This document shows positions 1 through 10,351 of a stretch of DNA of 64,000 nucleotides, one piece after another (within the stretch, counting starts at the first letter, position 1; each line of letters opens with the position of its first letter). Below the pieces are notes generated by a model that saw only the letters and a list, made by a program, of their open reading frames with translations, ran no database searches and had not been told where the DNA came from. Both the position numbers and the translations under genes were made by a program. This DNA comes from an uncultured Thiohalocapsa sp. (lineage in GTDB: Bacteria; Pseudomonadota; Gammaproteobacteria; Chromatiales; Chromatiaceae): NCBI RefSeq assembly GCF_913063425.1, contig NZ_CAJXYK010000022.1, positions 1-64,000 on the forward strand. Reading direction: 5' to 3'.

Positions 1-74
1 TCGGGGTAGAGGGATTCGAACCCCCGACATCCTGCTCCCAAAGCAGGCGCGCTACCAGACTGCGCTATACCCCG
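1..74 (-). tRNA. tRNA-Pro (anticodon UGG)
   Basis: Reading the minus strand from 74 to 1 gives a complete cloverleaf. The acceptor arms CGGGGTA and TACCCCG pair, the D arm carries AGTCTGGTAGC, the anticodon loop TTTGGGA sits on a CCTGC/GCAGG stem, and the T arm carries GGTTCGAATCC. The anticodon TGG decodes proline. The first base of the window is the discriminator A, so any encoded CCA lies just outside. The opening C of the acceptor stem is typical of bacterial tRNA-Pro. Confidence 0.97.
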
Positions 75-115
75 GTGTCGGCGAGGCGTTGTGTCGCTGC
101 AACCATAAACCGCGC

Positions 116-144
116 AGGATACGGCCCAAATCTTGCCGCGTCAA
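116..144 (-). promoter_or_regulatory. sigma70-type promoter for tRNA-Pro
   Basis: On the minus strand, TTGACG (139-144) and TATCCT (116-121) are separated by exactly 17 bases, about 42 bases upstream of the tRNA. The -10 box is followed by a GC-rich run, GCGCGG, typical of the discriminators of stringently controlled stable-RNA promoters. The boxes are seen directly; stringent control is inferred. Confidence 0.7.
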
Positions 145-201
145 TGCCCCGATCAAGCCTGCGGCCTTGATCAAGCCCTGAGCACTTTTGGCCGCTGACT
201 G

Positions 202-299
202 CCCAGTGCAGCGCTGCGGAGAACCCGCGGCCCGGCGATCATGTGCCATCCGCGGACTGCGGTCCGCGTGCCCCTGGGGCCGACTGAAGTCGGCGTACC
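202..299 (+). repeat. dispersed double-hairpin module, copy A
   Basis: This copy has, in order, a leading box CCCAGTGCAGCGCTGCGG, hairpin 1 GCGGACTGCGGTCCGC (252-267), a spacer containing GTGCCCC, hairpin 2 GCCGACTGAAGTCGGC (279-294), and the trailer GTACC. The same order of parts recurs at 30349-30437 (minus), 32795-32892 (plus) and 42378-42472 (minus). It fills most of the 397-base space between tRNA-Pro and folD. No gene is seen in that space. Confidence 0.8.
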
Positions 300-471
300 G
301 AGGGGCGATGGCGCGACTTGGGCAGTGGTGCATCAGGCAGGCCAGCCTGGCCTGGCACAATCGGGGCTGGAAGTCCCGACTCCGGAGGGCGCGCCGGTTG
401 CGGGACGCGCGCAAGGGCCGGATCATGCGCGCATCACGACGCACTCAACGACTTAGGTGAGGATAGAGCTC

Positions 472-1338
472 ATGGGCGCAAACATCCTGGACGGCAAGCG
501 CATCGCCGCCGACATCCGTGCGCAGGTCAAGGCAGACGTAGCGTCGCGGAGCGCTCACGGCCTGCGCCCCCCCGGCCTCGCGGTGGTGCTGGTGGGGGAG
601 CATCCGGCCTCGCAGGTGTACGTGCGCAACAAGCGCAAGGCCTGCGCGGAGGTCGGCTTCCACTCGGCGCTGCATGCGCTGCCGGACAGCACCTCGCAGG
701 CGCAGCTGCTGGCACTGGTGGACCAGCTCAACGCCGACGACACCATCGACGGCATCCTGGTGCAGCTGCCGCTGCCGGAACAGATCGACGCCGAGGCGGT
801 CATCGAGCGCATCCTACCCACCAAAGACGTGGACGGCTTCCATCCCTACAACGTGGGCCGCCTCGCGCTGCGCATGCCGCAGCTGCGCCCCTGCACCCCC
901 AAGGGCGTCATGACGCTGCTGGAGCGCACCGGCCAGCAGCTGGAAGGCCTGGATGCCGTGGTGATCGGCCAGTCGAACATCGTCGGGCGGCCCATGGCCC
1001 TGGAGCTGCTGGCGGCGCGCTGCACCATCACCGTCTGCCACAGCCGCACCAAGGACCTCGCCGACAAGGCCCGGGCCGCGGATGTGCTGGTGGTGGCCAT
1101 GGGCCGCGCGCGCCATGTGCCTGGGGACTGGATCAAGCCGGGCGCGCTGGTCATCGACGTCGGCATGAACCGCGATGAGCAGGGCAAGCTGTGCGGTGAC
1201 GTGGACTTCGCGACGGCCGTGGAGCGCGCCGGCTGGATCACGCCGGTGCCCGGGGGCGTCGGCCCCATGACCATTGCGAGCCTGCTTCAGAATACGCTTC
1301 AGGCCAACGCGCTGCGCACCGACAACGCCGGCGGCTGA
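472..1338 (+). CDS. folD: FolD bifunctional methylene-THF dehydrogenase/cyclohydrolase
   Basis: FolD oxidises 5,10-methylene-tetrahydrofolate with NADP and hydrolyses the product to 10-formyl-THF, feeding purine and formyl-Met-tRNA synthesis in the cytoplasm. The 288-residue protein has the usual length. Visible family features are Tyr50 and Lys54 in [22 protein letters not shown], the nucleotide-binding stretch [13 protein letters not shown], and [10 protein letters not shown] near the end. ATG 472 is chosen because it gives the canonical N-terminus; a GTG at 457 in the same frame would add five residues. The gene converges on the SGNH hydrolase with only 13 bases between the stop codons. 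The nearby cysS-ppiB-lpxH genes make this a housekeeping neighbourhood. Confidence 0.97.
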   Translation: MGANILDGKRIAADIRAQVKADVASRSAHGLRPPGLAVVLVGEHPASQVYVRNKRKACAEVGFHSALHALPDSTSQAQLLALVDQLNADDTIDGILVQLPLPEQIDAEAVIERILPTKDVDGFHPYNVGRLALRMPQLRPCTPKGVMTLLERTGQQLEGLDAVVIGQSNIVGRPMALELLAARCTITVCHSRTKDLADKARAADVLVVAMGRARHVPGDWIKPGALVIDVGMNRDEQGKLCGDVDFATAVERAGWITPVPGGVGPMTIASLLQNTLQANALRTDNAGG

Positions 1339-1351
1339 TGCAGCGCCGCCG

Positions 1352-2323
1352 TCAGCGCAACACAATCTGCGGGTGGAGGGCTGCGGTCAGCTCACGGATG
1401 CGGGCATCGAAGCGCGCGGCGACAGCGGCATAACCCTCGCTGGTGGGATGCATGGGATCGTGCCAGTGATCGGGCGCAAGGCAGTCCCGGCAGTTGACAT
1501 GGTGGACGTGGTCGAAGCCGTCGGCGAGATCAGCCAGTGCGTCGTTATAGCGGTCCATGATGGCCACCATGATCTGCACCTGGAGCTGCGGGTCGTGAAT
1601 GCCCCGGGAGCGCAGCGGCTCGCCGAGCCACAGGTCCTCGTCGTGACCCGGGATTGGGGCATCGTAGCCGTGCAGTAGGATCTGCACCCCGGGATGTCGG
1701 GCATCGATCTCGACGAAGAGCGCCCGGTACTGTCCAACCAGGTCATCGATGAACGCCTCGAATGCCGGCGTATCGGCATAGGCCTGGGGTGCACGGTCCG
1801 CGGCGAAGGGCGCCACGAGCCGGGCCAGACCGCGATTGCCCACCATGTCGTTGCCGCCGCCGCTGATCAGGAAGAAATGCGGCTGCTCCTGCGCCAGCGG
1901 CTCAAAAATGTCCTGCTCCTTCTCCGCGATGATGTTGGCCAGCGTGTCGCCCGCACGCCCCCGGCTCAGCACCGCATAGGACTCGGACAAGTGGTCGATG
2001 ACGTCCCTGAGCTGGAAGGGGTACTGGAACCAGGAGTCGCCCTCGGAGACGATGCGGATGCCGTCGTAGCCCGCCCTCATGCGCTCGCGATAGCACCGCT
2101 CCCGGTAGCGGCGGGAATAGGAGTTCAGCAGATCGAGCAGCGCATCGCCGTGCCGGTCCATGAAGCTCGCGTCTTCCGCGAGGGGCTCCACCAGCGGGTC
2201 CATGAACTCCCGACGATGCACCAGGCGCGCGAATCGCATCAGGTCGTCGGGCGCGAAGAGCGCCTCGCGCAGCATGCCGAGGAATTCCTCGGTGTGGATG
2301 GGTGGCAGGTCGATGCGGGCCAT
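1352..2323 (-). CDS. SGNH/GDSL-family hydrolase, cytoplasmic
   Basis: This 323-residue protein has the blocks of the SGNH esterase/lipase superfamily. SEGDSW carries the nucleophile Ser97, ISGGGND supplies the Asn block, and DPMHPTSEGY near the C-terminus supplies the Asp289/His292 pair. No signal peptide is visible, so it probably acts in the cytoplasm. The substrate cannot be read from sequence; esterase, acyl-hydrolase and carbohydrate deacetylase activities are all known for this fold. The start at 2323 is preferred because the longer reading frame (to 2401) begins inside a GTGGAT repeat and adds an unrelated Arg/Pro/Ser-rich stretch. It is convergent with folD. Confidence 0.82.
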   Translation of the reverse strand: MARIDLPPIHTEEFLGMLREALFAPDDLMRFARLVHRREFMDPLVEPLAEDASFMDRHGDALLDLLNSYSRRYRERCYRERMRAGYDGIRIVSEGDSWFQYPFQLRDVIDHLSESYAVLSRGRAGDTLANIIAEKEQDIFEPLAQEQPHFFLISGGGNDMVGNRGLARLVAPFAADRAPQAYADTPAFEAFIDDLVGQYRALFVEIDARHPGVQILLHGYDAPIPGHDEDLWLGEPLRSRGIHDPQLQVQIMVAIMDRYNDALADLADGFDHVHHVNCRDCLAPDHWHDPMHPTSEGYAAVAARFDARIRELTAALHPQIVLR

Positions 2324-2418
2324 GTTGATGCCTGAGCAAGGGTTCAGAAAGGACGGGAGCACTGTGGGGCGAAGCCGGCTCGAACCTTGGGCGAAGCCCA
2401 TCGGCGGTTTTGGCCTGT

Positions 2419-2446
2419 GGTGGATACGCCTCGCTGATCCACCCTA
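2419..2446. repeat. 28-bp palindromic GGTGGAT/ATCCACC repeat, copy 1
   Basis: The arms GGTGGAT and ATCCACC flank CGCCTCGCT and are followed by CTA. A second copy with the same length and layout lies at 32726-32753, differing at only a few positions in the loop and arms. It sits between cysS and the SGNH hydrolase gene, outside both. REP-like elements of this type are common in gammaproteobacteria. Confidence 0.7.
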
Positions 2447-2496
2447 CCTTGGCCGGCGGCCTTGGTTTGTATAGATCCCGTGCGGATGCCGGGTCT

Positions 2497-3882
<1,386 letters not shown>

Positions 3883-4156
3883 GGGGCAGCGACGCCCTCC
3901 TCTGCGTGGCTGGTTGCGATGGCCCCCGGGGACGGCGACACGGCCCACGGTGACGGGTCAGGATGGTAGCAAAGGGCATACCAGTCGAGAAACGTCAATG
4001 CCGTGTCGGGGTTTTGCCGGCGCGGCGAAACCCTTAGCATGGGACGCAGCCGCGGAGCGCGGCCGACGGCGCCGCCGGCTGCGCACCCCCACGCGGGCAA
4101 GCTCCGCCCGCGACCGACAGCTTACCCACACAGACCCATCGGCAGAGGACCCCTCC

Positions 4157-4648
4157 ATGATCAAGCTCACCACCAACCACGGCGACATCCACATCGAGCT
4201 GGACCACGCCAACGCCCCGGTCACCGCGGCCAACTTCGAGCAGTACGTGCGCGACGGCCACTACGACAACACGCTCTTCCACCGGGTCATCGACGGCTTC
4301 ATGATCCAGGGTGGCGGCATGAACGCAGACTTCGTGCAGAAGCCGACGCGGGCGCCCATCGAGAACGAGGCGAAGAACGGCCTCAAGAACGTCACCGGCA
4401 GCATCGCCATGGCCCGCACCAACGACCCGCACTCCGCCTCGGCGCAGTTCTTCATCAACGTCTCCGACAATGCCTTTCTCGACTATCCGGGCCAGGACGG
4501 CTGGGGCTACTGCGTCTTCGGCAAGGTGGTCGATGGGATGGATGTCGTCAACAGCATCAAGTCCATCAAGACCGGCTCGCGCAAGGGCCATCAGGATGTG
4601 CCCATGGAGGACGTGGTCATCGAGAAGGCCGAAGTCGTCGAGGGCTGA
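4157..4648 (+). CDS. ppiB: cytoplasmic cyclophilin-type peptidyl-prolyl isomerase
   Basis: This enzyme catalyses cis-trans isomerisation of Xaa-Pro bonds during folding. The 163-residue protein has the cyclophilin core: [15 protein letters not shown] with the catalytic Arg, [19 protein letters not shown], and [15 protein letters not shown]. It has no signal peptide, so it is the cytoplasmic PpiB type rather than periplasmic PpiA. ATG 4157 gives the typical [11 protein letters not shown] start. It is followed after 45 bases by lpxH in the same direction, a conserved neighbour pair. Confidence 0.96.
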   Translation: MIKLTTNHGDIHIELDHANAPVTAANFEQYVRDGHYDNTLFHRVIDGFMIQGGGMNADFVQKPTRAPIENEAKNGLKNVTGSIAMARTNDPHSASAQFFINVSDNAFLDYPGQDGWGYCVFGKVVDGMDVVNSIKSIKTGSRKGHQDVPMEDVVIEKAEVVEG

Positions 4649-4693
4649 TGCGGCAACCGGGCACTGACAGGAACGCGTTCGGTCCCCTGCGGC

Positions 4694-5527
4694 ATGGACC
4701 GGCGAGGCCCGGAGGTGCCACCCAGGGCACATGCCCCCGAGCCCTGCCCGCCGGCGGCCGACGATGCGTCACCGCGGGCCTCGGAGCGGCTGTTCATCTC
4801 CGATCTGCACCTATCCCCCGAGCAGCCGCAGCTCACTGCGCTCTTTCTGGATTGGCTGCGGACGCGCGCGGCAGGCGCCGCCGCCGTCTACATCCTGGGG
4901 GACCTCTTCGATGCCTGGATCGGTGACGACGACGATACCTACGCCGACATCGAGACCGGCCTCGCCGCCCTCACCGCCGCGGGCACCCCCTGTTTCGTGA
5001 TGCACGGCAATCGCGACTTCCTGCTCGGGCGCCGCTTCGCGCGCCGCACCGGGTGTACGCTGCTGCGCGACCCGGCGCGCATCAGTCTCGACGGCGAGCC
5101 CGTGCTGCTCATGCACGGCGACCTGCTGTGCACCGATGACGTCGCCTATCAGCGCTTCCGCCGGCGCGTGCGAAACCCGCTGGTGCAATGGCTGTTCCTG
5201 CGCCAGCCGCTCCACAAGCGCCGCGGCATTGCCGCGGGCTACCGACGCCGCAGCGCAGCCGCCATGGCGGCAAAGTCCGACGCCATCATGGATGTCAACG
5301 CCGAGGCCGTGCGCCGGCGCATGCAGCGGCATGGCGTGCGGCGGCTCATCCACGGCCACACGCACAGGCCGGCCGACCATCGGCTCGATCTCGACGGTGC
5401 GCCGGTGCTGCGGCACGTGTTGGCGGACTGGTCGCCCCAGGGCGGCGAAGCGCTGGTGGCCGCGGGCGGCGGGATTGCGCGCGAGGCGGTGCGCCCTGGC
5501 GCTGTCACGCCCAAGCCGGGGGGCTGA
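4694..5527 (+). CDS. lpxH: UDP-2,3-diacylglucosamine diphosphatase LpxH
   Basis: LpxH cleaves UDP-2,3-diacylglucosamine to lipid X and UMP in lipid A synthesis, at the inner face of the inner membrane. The calcineurin-like metallophosphatase motifs are all present: SDLHL, GDLFDAWIGDD, GNRDFLLG, HGDLL and HGHTHRP. At 277 residues it is longer than the usual 240. The excess is a Pro/Ala/Arg-rich stretch of about 32 residues before LFISDLHL, so either the annotated ATG is too early or there is a real N-terminal extension. It follows ppiB directly. Its presence implies a lipid A-containing outer membrane. Confidence 0.95.
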   Translation: MDRRGPEVPPRAHAPEPCPPAADDASPRASERLFISDLHLSPEQPQLTALFLDWLRTRAAGAAAVYILGDLFDAWIGDDDDTYADIETGLAALTAAGTPCFVMHGNRDFLLGRRFARRTGCTLLRDPARISLDGEPVLLMHGDLLCTDDVAYQRFRRRVRNPLVQWLFLRQPLHKRRGIAAGYRRRSAAAMAAKSDAIMDVNAEAVRRRMQRHGVRRLIHGHTHRPADHRLDLDGAPVLRHVLADWSPQGGEALVAAGGGIAREAVRPGAVTPKPGG

Positions 5528-5556
5528 GCTGGCGGGCTGACGGTGTGCGCACGCCG

Positions 5557-6363
5557 TCAGCCGCAAAGCGCCTCCAGGCGCTCGAGCTCCGCCTCGTCGA
5601 ACCCCGCCGCCAGCCGGGCCGGGCGGTTCAGTGGGCAGCGGATGCGGCTGCCCATGCGCTCCGCCAGCAGTCGGAAGTAGGTCTCCCGCGGCGGCAGCGC
5701 CCGTTGTGTGCACAACCATCGAAACCAACGGCTGCCGATGGCGACATGGGCAACTTCTTCGCGCAGGATGACCTCCAGACATGCGGCCGTCTCCGCGTCG
5801 CCGGCGGCTTGCAGTCGCCGGATCATGGCCGGCGTGACATCGAGCCCGCGCGCCTCCAGCACCCGCGGCACCAGCGCCATGCGCGCCAGCACGTCATCGG
5901 CCGTGGCGGCCGCCATCTGCCAGAGCCCGTCATGGGCTGGAAAATCCCCGTAGTCATGGCCGAGCGCATGCAATCGCTCGCGCAGCAGCGTGAAATGGCG
6001 TGCCTCGTCGTCCGCCACGCGCGCCCAGTCCGCGGCAAAGTCCTCCGGCATGTCCGCGAAGCGCTGCACCGCGTCCCAGGCGAGGTTGATGGCGTTGAAT
6101 TCGATGTGGGCCACCGCGTGCACCAGTGCAGCACGCCCATCCGGGCGGTCCAGCCCGCGCTGATGCAGATCCCGGGGCGGCACCAGCACCGGACGGGGGG
6201 GCCGCCCCGGGTCTGCCGCGGGTGACCAGTCGTTATCCGGCGCCCGGCGCAGCTCGCCGCGCCGGATGCGGGCGGCTGTCGCCCGGGTCAAAGCTGCCTT
6301 GGTGTCGGGATCGCCTTCGCGCAGACACCCGGCCGCGGCGGCGAGCAGCTCGCAACCGCTCAT
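5557..6363 (-). CDS. DUF455 ferritin-like domain protein
   Basis: This 268-residue protein belongs to the DUF455 family of ferritin-like (four-helix, putative di-metal) proteins. Evidence is HIEFNAINLAWD, the DDEARHF block and EEVAHVAIG, which provide the E..H / E..H carboxylate-histidine pattern of di-iron bundles. The C-terminal portion, PLNRPARLAAGFDEAEL, is also typical. Related ferritin-like proteins include MiaE hydroxylases, but this family has no established reaction that I can name. Met at 6363 starts the conserved part; the longer frame to 6459 adds unrelated residues. It converges on lpxH with 29 bases between the stops. Confidence 0.8.
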   Translation of the reverse strand: MSGCELLAAAAGCLREGDPDTKAALTRATAARIRRGELRRAPDNDWSPAADPGRPPRPVLVPPRDLHQRGLDRPDGRAALVHAVAHIEFNAINLAWDAVQRFADMPEDFAADWARVADDEARHFTLLRERLHALGHDYGDFPAHDGLWQMAAATADDVLARMALVPRVLEARGLDVTPAMIRRLQAAGDAETAACLEVILREEVAHVAIGSRWFRWLCTQRALPPRETYFRLLAERMGSRIRCPLNRPARLAAGFDEAELERLEALCG

Positions 6364-6547
6364 GGCAGAAGACCCCGAGCCGGTTGCCTCTGACGCATAC
6401 ACCAGGCACACCCCGAGCGCATTGCCGCGCGCTGCGCACTGTCTGGGCGCAGCCCCCATCGCGCCAAGCGTCGCATTGCGCTAATCTTCATTGGTAATCG
6501 ATAGAGCACTGAAATTGCGCCGTCGCCGGCGGCCGGAGGACAGTCCG

Positions 6548-6817
6548 ATGAAGCTTTGCCCGAAGTGTGCCGCCTCGCCCCTGCCCTTCGTGATGATCAT
6601 CGTCATCGCGGGCGTCATCGGATTCATCACATGGCTGACGCTGGGCTTGTCGGAATGGGACCCCTGGCCGCGTTTCGGCGTCGCCGCCGTCAGCACCCTC
6701 GCCGTCGCCGCAACCCTCTGGCACTACGTGCTGACCTGCATGCGCCGCCATTGCCGCCACCACGACGGCATCCGGCGCATGACGACGAGCTCACACCAGA
6801 TCTCACAAACCGGCTGA
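6548..6817 (+). CDS. small inner-membrane protein with N-terminal CPKC motif
   Basis: This is an 89-residue protein of unknown function. A strong Shine-Dalgarno sequence, GGAGGA, lies 8 bases before ATG 6548. The N-terminus MKLCPKCAA carries a CxxC pair resembling a zinc-ribbon half-site. Two hydrophobic segments follow (about residues 13-33 and 44-63), then a His/Arg-rich tail with CMRRHCRHHD. The two cysteine pairs could bind a metal at the membrane face. It stands alone, divergent from the DUF455 gene. I do not recognise the family. Confidence 0.6.
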   Translation: MKLCPKCAASPLPFVMIIVIAGVIGFITWLTLGLSEWDPWPRFGVAAVSTLAVAATLWHYVLTCMRRHCRHHDGIRRMTTSSHQISQTG

Positions 6818-6894
6818 AGCAGTGCGCGGCATCGCACAGCAAGTGCCGCGCAGTAAGCGCCGGCGCCGCAGTCGGCGCCGGAGCACCCCAGGTA

Positions 6895-7857
6895 TCAGCC
6901 GGAGCGGCGGGCTGAGGTATCTGCGCCCGACGCCGCTGCGGCGCGCGCAGACGCCGACTCCCGCCCCGCCTTAGCCCCGCGGCGCTGCTGCGCGATATAG
7001 GCGACACAGGCGTCGGCCGGCCGCAGCACCCAGCCGCGGAAGGATGCCGTGAGCTTACCGCGCAGCAAATCCGGCGGGAGATCCTGCGTGACCACGACGC
7101 GGATCACATCCTGGCGGCCCAGGGCCTTTTCGGGCTCGACCAGGCTGCTTTCGGCAGCCCAGCGCTTGAGCAGGTGGAAATAGCCGCTCGAGGTGCTGCT
7201 GCGGTGGGTGAGGCCGTCCACCAGCCCCAAGAGCAGCAGGCGCTTGTATTCGATGGCGGGGTCGAGCTCGTCGTCGAACACCGCCACCGTGAAGGCCGAG
7301 TCGAGCGGAACCGATCCGCGCACCACCAGATAGACGAAGAGGTCGTGCAGGTCTTGCCAGGCATGGGTCGGCCAGGGGCGATCCCAGTCCACGGCATACC
7401 GCAGCTGCCGCCCGAAGAAGCGGAACACCTGCTGGAGCAGCCAGGTGCGCTGTCCGTCGTCCTCCACCAACCGGCTGCCCTGCGCGCGGTCGTAGTCGTG
7501 CAGCGCCCGACGAAGATTGGCGATCATCAAATGCAGCAGCCGCTGCTCCAGGGTCATGCCGCCATCGGCGGCCCGCAGCGCGGTGCGTGAGCCGGGCGTG
7601 GGCTTCGGCAGGCTCGCGGCGGCTTTCAGCACGGGCCGCTTCAGGTCCTGCATGGCCTCGACCCGCTCCTCGGCGTCCATCTTGGCAGCGCGCAGCCGGT
7701 CCAGCTCCAGCAAGAGTCCGGGCAGGGCCTCCTTGAGCGGCATCGCCGCCAAGACATCCAGACGCTCGGCGACCGCCGCCGCTGACACCAAAGGTGCGAC
7801 CGCGGCCTCACTGCTGCGCCGCCGGTGGCGCTTGTCCGCTGTCGATTCTTTCTGCAT
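6895..7857 (-). CDS. conserved hypothetical protein
   Basis: This 320-residue cytoplasmic protein was not recognised. Its N-terminus is a charged stretch followed by helical, Leu/Arg-rich sequence (KRPVLKAAASLPKP, LLHLMIANLRRALHDYD). The middle is aromatic-rich (HAWQDLHDLFVYLVVRG). The C-terminal tail is low-complexity Ala/Ser/Arg. The composition suggests a helical protein; no enzyme motif or membrane segment is visible. The start at 7857 is favoured because AGAGA lies 6 bases upstream; ATG 7884 in the same frame would add nine residues. No operon partner is evident: the next minus-strand gene upstream begins over 2 kb away. Confidence 0.6.
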   Translation of the reverse strand: MQKESTADKRHRRRSSEAAVAPLVSAAAVAERLDVLAAMPLKEALPGLLLELDRLRAAKMDAEERVEAMQDLKRPVLKAAASLPKPTPGSRTALRAADGGMTLEQRLLHLMIANLRRALHDYDRAQGSRLVEDDGQRTWLLQQVFRFFGRQLRYAVDWDRPWPTHAWQDLHDLFVYLVVRGSVPLDSAFTVAVFDDELDPAIEYKRLLLLGLVDGLTHRSSTSSGYFHLLKRWAAESSLVEPEKALGRQDVIRVVVTQDLPPDLLRGKLTASFRGWVLRPADACVAYIAQQRRGAKAGRESASARAAAASGADTSARRSG

Positions 7858-8399
7858 TGCCATTCTCTGACAGGCCCAGCGCATCGGCGATTCGGCCGGC
7901 AGGACCGCGCCGGTCCCTGCAAGGTCGAAGCATGCCGTGAGGACGCGCGCGCATCACGGAGGGCGCAGACAGCCAAGCAAAGCCAAGCCAACCCGACCGC
8001 AACGCCCTGCCGGCGGCGACTCGATCACCGATCCGGCACCACCTCAGCTGCGCATCAGACGCCCCTTCCCTGATGAGGGTCCGATTGGTGCAGCGTGACA
8101 CGCCGCATTGGCCGGCATCCAGGCCAGCCTCGACCGGACACGCATGACGCGGCCCATCCGGACCCATCCGGACCCATCCGACAAGGCCGCAGCAAGGTCG
8201 CAGCGCTGGCCTCCGGACCGCCACCTGCGCCGGGCTCACGGCTCCCGTCCTTAAGATTCATCCCTCTTTTGCAGGCCAACTATAGACGAAATGACAATTC
8301 CAGGCTGCTGACTGGCGCACAGGGCGGCGGGGCCTCAACCCGGCCCTGGTCATTCCTCCGGCAGGATTTCACGGACACCAGCGCCAGCCAAGGGCCCAG
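7858..8399. other. 542-base intergenic region without a convincing gene
   Basis: This stretch lies between a hypothetical gene and the helicase gene, both on the minus strand. The only structure noted is three tandem copies of GACCCATCCG around 8161-8190. Reading frames here lack plausible ribosome sites or recognisable protein features. It must contain the promoter of the hypothetical gene ending at 6895, but no clear boxes were found. Confidence 0.5.
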
Positions 8400-10328
8400 T
8401 CAATCCTCCGCCCCGCCGAAAAACGCCGTCAACACATTGAAGTCCGATGTGCGGGGCATTGCGGGCAGGCTCTCCAAGAAGACGCGCCCGTAACCGCGGG
8501 CACGCAGTCGCGGATCGCACAGAACCAGCACACCGCGATCACGCGCATCGCGGATCAACCGGCCCGCGCCCTGCTTCAGCGCGATCACCGCCTGGGGCAG
8601 CTGGAGCTCCCGAAAGGGGTTGCCGCCCTGGCGCTTCAGCGCATCGATACGCCCCTGCAGCAGCGGGTCGCCCGGCGAGGCGAAGGGCAGCCGGTCGATG
8701 ATCACACAGGACAGCGCCTCACCGCGCACGTCCACGCCCTCCCAAAAGCTTTGCGTCCCGAGCAGCACCGCGTCGCCGAGGCGGCGAAACCGCTCGATGA
8801 GCTCCGCCCTCGGCGCCGACCCCTGCACGAGGAGCGGATACGCGAGCCGCCCCTGAAACGCTGCCGCCGCCAGGCGCAGGGCGCGATGACTGGTGAAAAG
8901 ACAAAATGCACGTCCGCGGCTTGCACCGATGACGCGCAGGGCGACCTCGGCCACCCCTGTGTCGTAGTCCGCAGCCCACGGCTCCGGCAGGTCCGGCGGC
9001 GTGAAGAGCAGCGCCTGCCGCGCGTAGTCGAAGGGACTGTCCCAGCGCGCCGTCGCCGCCTCCTCGGCGCCCACCTGCGCGGCAAAATGCGCAAAGGAGG
9101 CACCCACGGCCAGGGTGGCCGACGTGAAGACCCAGGCCGCAGGCTGCCGGGCCTGGCAGCTGCGAAACATGCCCGCCACGTCCAGGGGCGTCTGATGGAG
9201 CCGAAAGCCCTGTCCACGCAGCTCCAGCCAGCGCACCCGGCGGCCATCGTCGGCATCCAGCAACGCATCCAGGCGCTGCTGCAGGCCAGCGGCCCGCATG
9301 CGGCATTGGTCAAGCTCCCGGGACCCGCGATCCAGCGCCGCGAGTGTCGCGTCCAGGTCTGCGAGCAGCGTCGTCAGGTCACCCAGCGCCTCTGCGACGC
9401 CCGCCATGCCGTCCACCTCGTGCCAGGCAGCGCGGCGATCGCCTCCACCGAGGCCCTGGCGCAGCCGCGGCACCAGCTCCCCCAGCGCCGTCGCGAGCTG
9501 CCGCACCTGGGGCGCATCAGCGGCGTCGGTCTGCTGGGCGGCGGCAAGGTCCCGGGCCAGATCCAACAACTGCCGGCTGCTGATGGAACTGCCGAAGAAC
9601 TGTGCCGCGACATCCGGCAGCTGGTGGGCCTCGTCGACGATGACGGCATCCGCGCCCGGCAACACCTCGCCGAAGCCCTCCTCGCGCAGCACCATGTCCG
9701 CACAGAGCAGGTGATGGTTGATCACCACCAGGTCGGCCGCCTGCGCCCGGCGCCGCGCCTCCACCAGGTGGCACGTCTGCCACTGCGGGCAATCCTGCCC
9801 CAGGCAGTTATCGGTGGTGGAGGTGACGGTGGGCCAAACGGCCGCGTCTTCGGCAATGGGCAGTTCGGCGATGTCCCCGGTGCGGGTCTCCGCGGCCCAG
9901 TCCCGCACGGCGCCGAGGTCGCGGCGGACATCCGGACGCAACGCCGCGGGATCCTCCACCGCGCGCTGGAGCCGGTGCCGGCACAGATAATTGCTCCGCC
10001 CCTTGAGCAGCGCCACCTGCACCGGCAGCCCCAGGGCGCGCCGCAGCGCGGGAATGTCCCGATGATAGAGCTGATCCTGAAGGTTGCGGGTGCCGGTGCT
10101 GATGATGACCTTGCGGGCGCAGAGCAGTGCCGGCACCAGGTAGGCGTAGGTCTTGCCGGTGCCGGTGCCCGCCTCGCAGATCAGGTGCTCGCCGGCGGCG
10201 AGCGCGGCGGCTACCCGCTCGGCCATGGCCTGCTGCTGCTCGCGCCAGGAGAAGCCGGGGACGATCTGGGCCAGGCGACCCTCAGGCCCCAGCACCGCAG
10301 CGATCTGCTCCGCGCTCGCCCCGGTCAT
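8400..10328 (-). CDS. DinG/YoaA-type iron-sulfur ATP-dependent DNA helicase
   Basis: This is a superfamily 2 (XPD-like) helicase of 642 residues, the length of E. coli YoaA. Walker A EAGTGTGKT is at residues 52-60 and the Walker B box VDEAH at 231-235. Between them lie four cysteines (116, 175, 180, 186) in the pattern of the [4Fe-4S] cluster of this family, the last three in CLGQDCPQWQTC. Helicase motifs near the C-terminus include TQSFWEGVDV and QGAGRLIRD. YoaA acts with the polymerase chi subunit in repairing damaged replication forks; DinG unwinds R-loops and G-quadruplexes. Length and lack of a nuclease domain favour YoaA, but I leave the symbol blank. The lpoP-like gene end lies 24 bases beyond its start. 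Confidence 0.9.
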   Translation of the reverse strand: MTGASAEQIAAVLGPEGRLAQIVPGFSWREQQQAMAERVAAALAAGEHLICEAGTGTGKTYAYLVPALLCARKVIISTGTRNLQDQLYHRDIPALRRALGLPVQVALLKGRSNYLCRHRLQRAVEDPAALRPDVRRDLGAVRDWAAETRTGDIAELPIAEDAAVWPTVTSTTDNCLGQDCPQWQTCHLVEARRRAQAADLVVINHHLLCADMVLREEGFGEVLPGADAVIVDEAHQLPDVAAQFFGSSISSRQLLDLARDLAAAQQTDAADAPQVRQLATALGELVPRLRQGLGGGDRRAAWHEVDGMAGVAEALGDLTTLLADLDATLAALDRGSRELDQCRMRAAGLQQRLDALLDADDGRRVRWLELRGQGFRLHQTPLDVAGMFRSCQARQPAAWVFTSATLAVGASFAHFAAQVGAEEAATARWDSPFDYARQALLFTPPDLPEPWAADYDTGVAEVALRVIGASRGRAFCLFTSHRALRLAAAAFQGRLAYPLLVQGSAPRAELIERFRRLGDAVLLGTQSFWEGVDVRGEALSCVIIDRLPFASPGDPLLQGRIDALKRQGGNPFRELQLPQAVIALKQGAGRLIRDARDRGVLVLCDPRLRARGYGRVFLESLPAMPRTSDFNVLTAFFGGAED

Positions 10329-10351
10329 GCGCCCCAGCCGGCCGCTGCGAC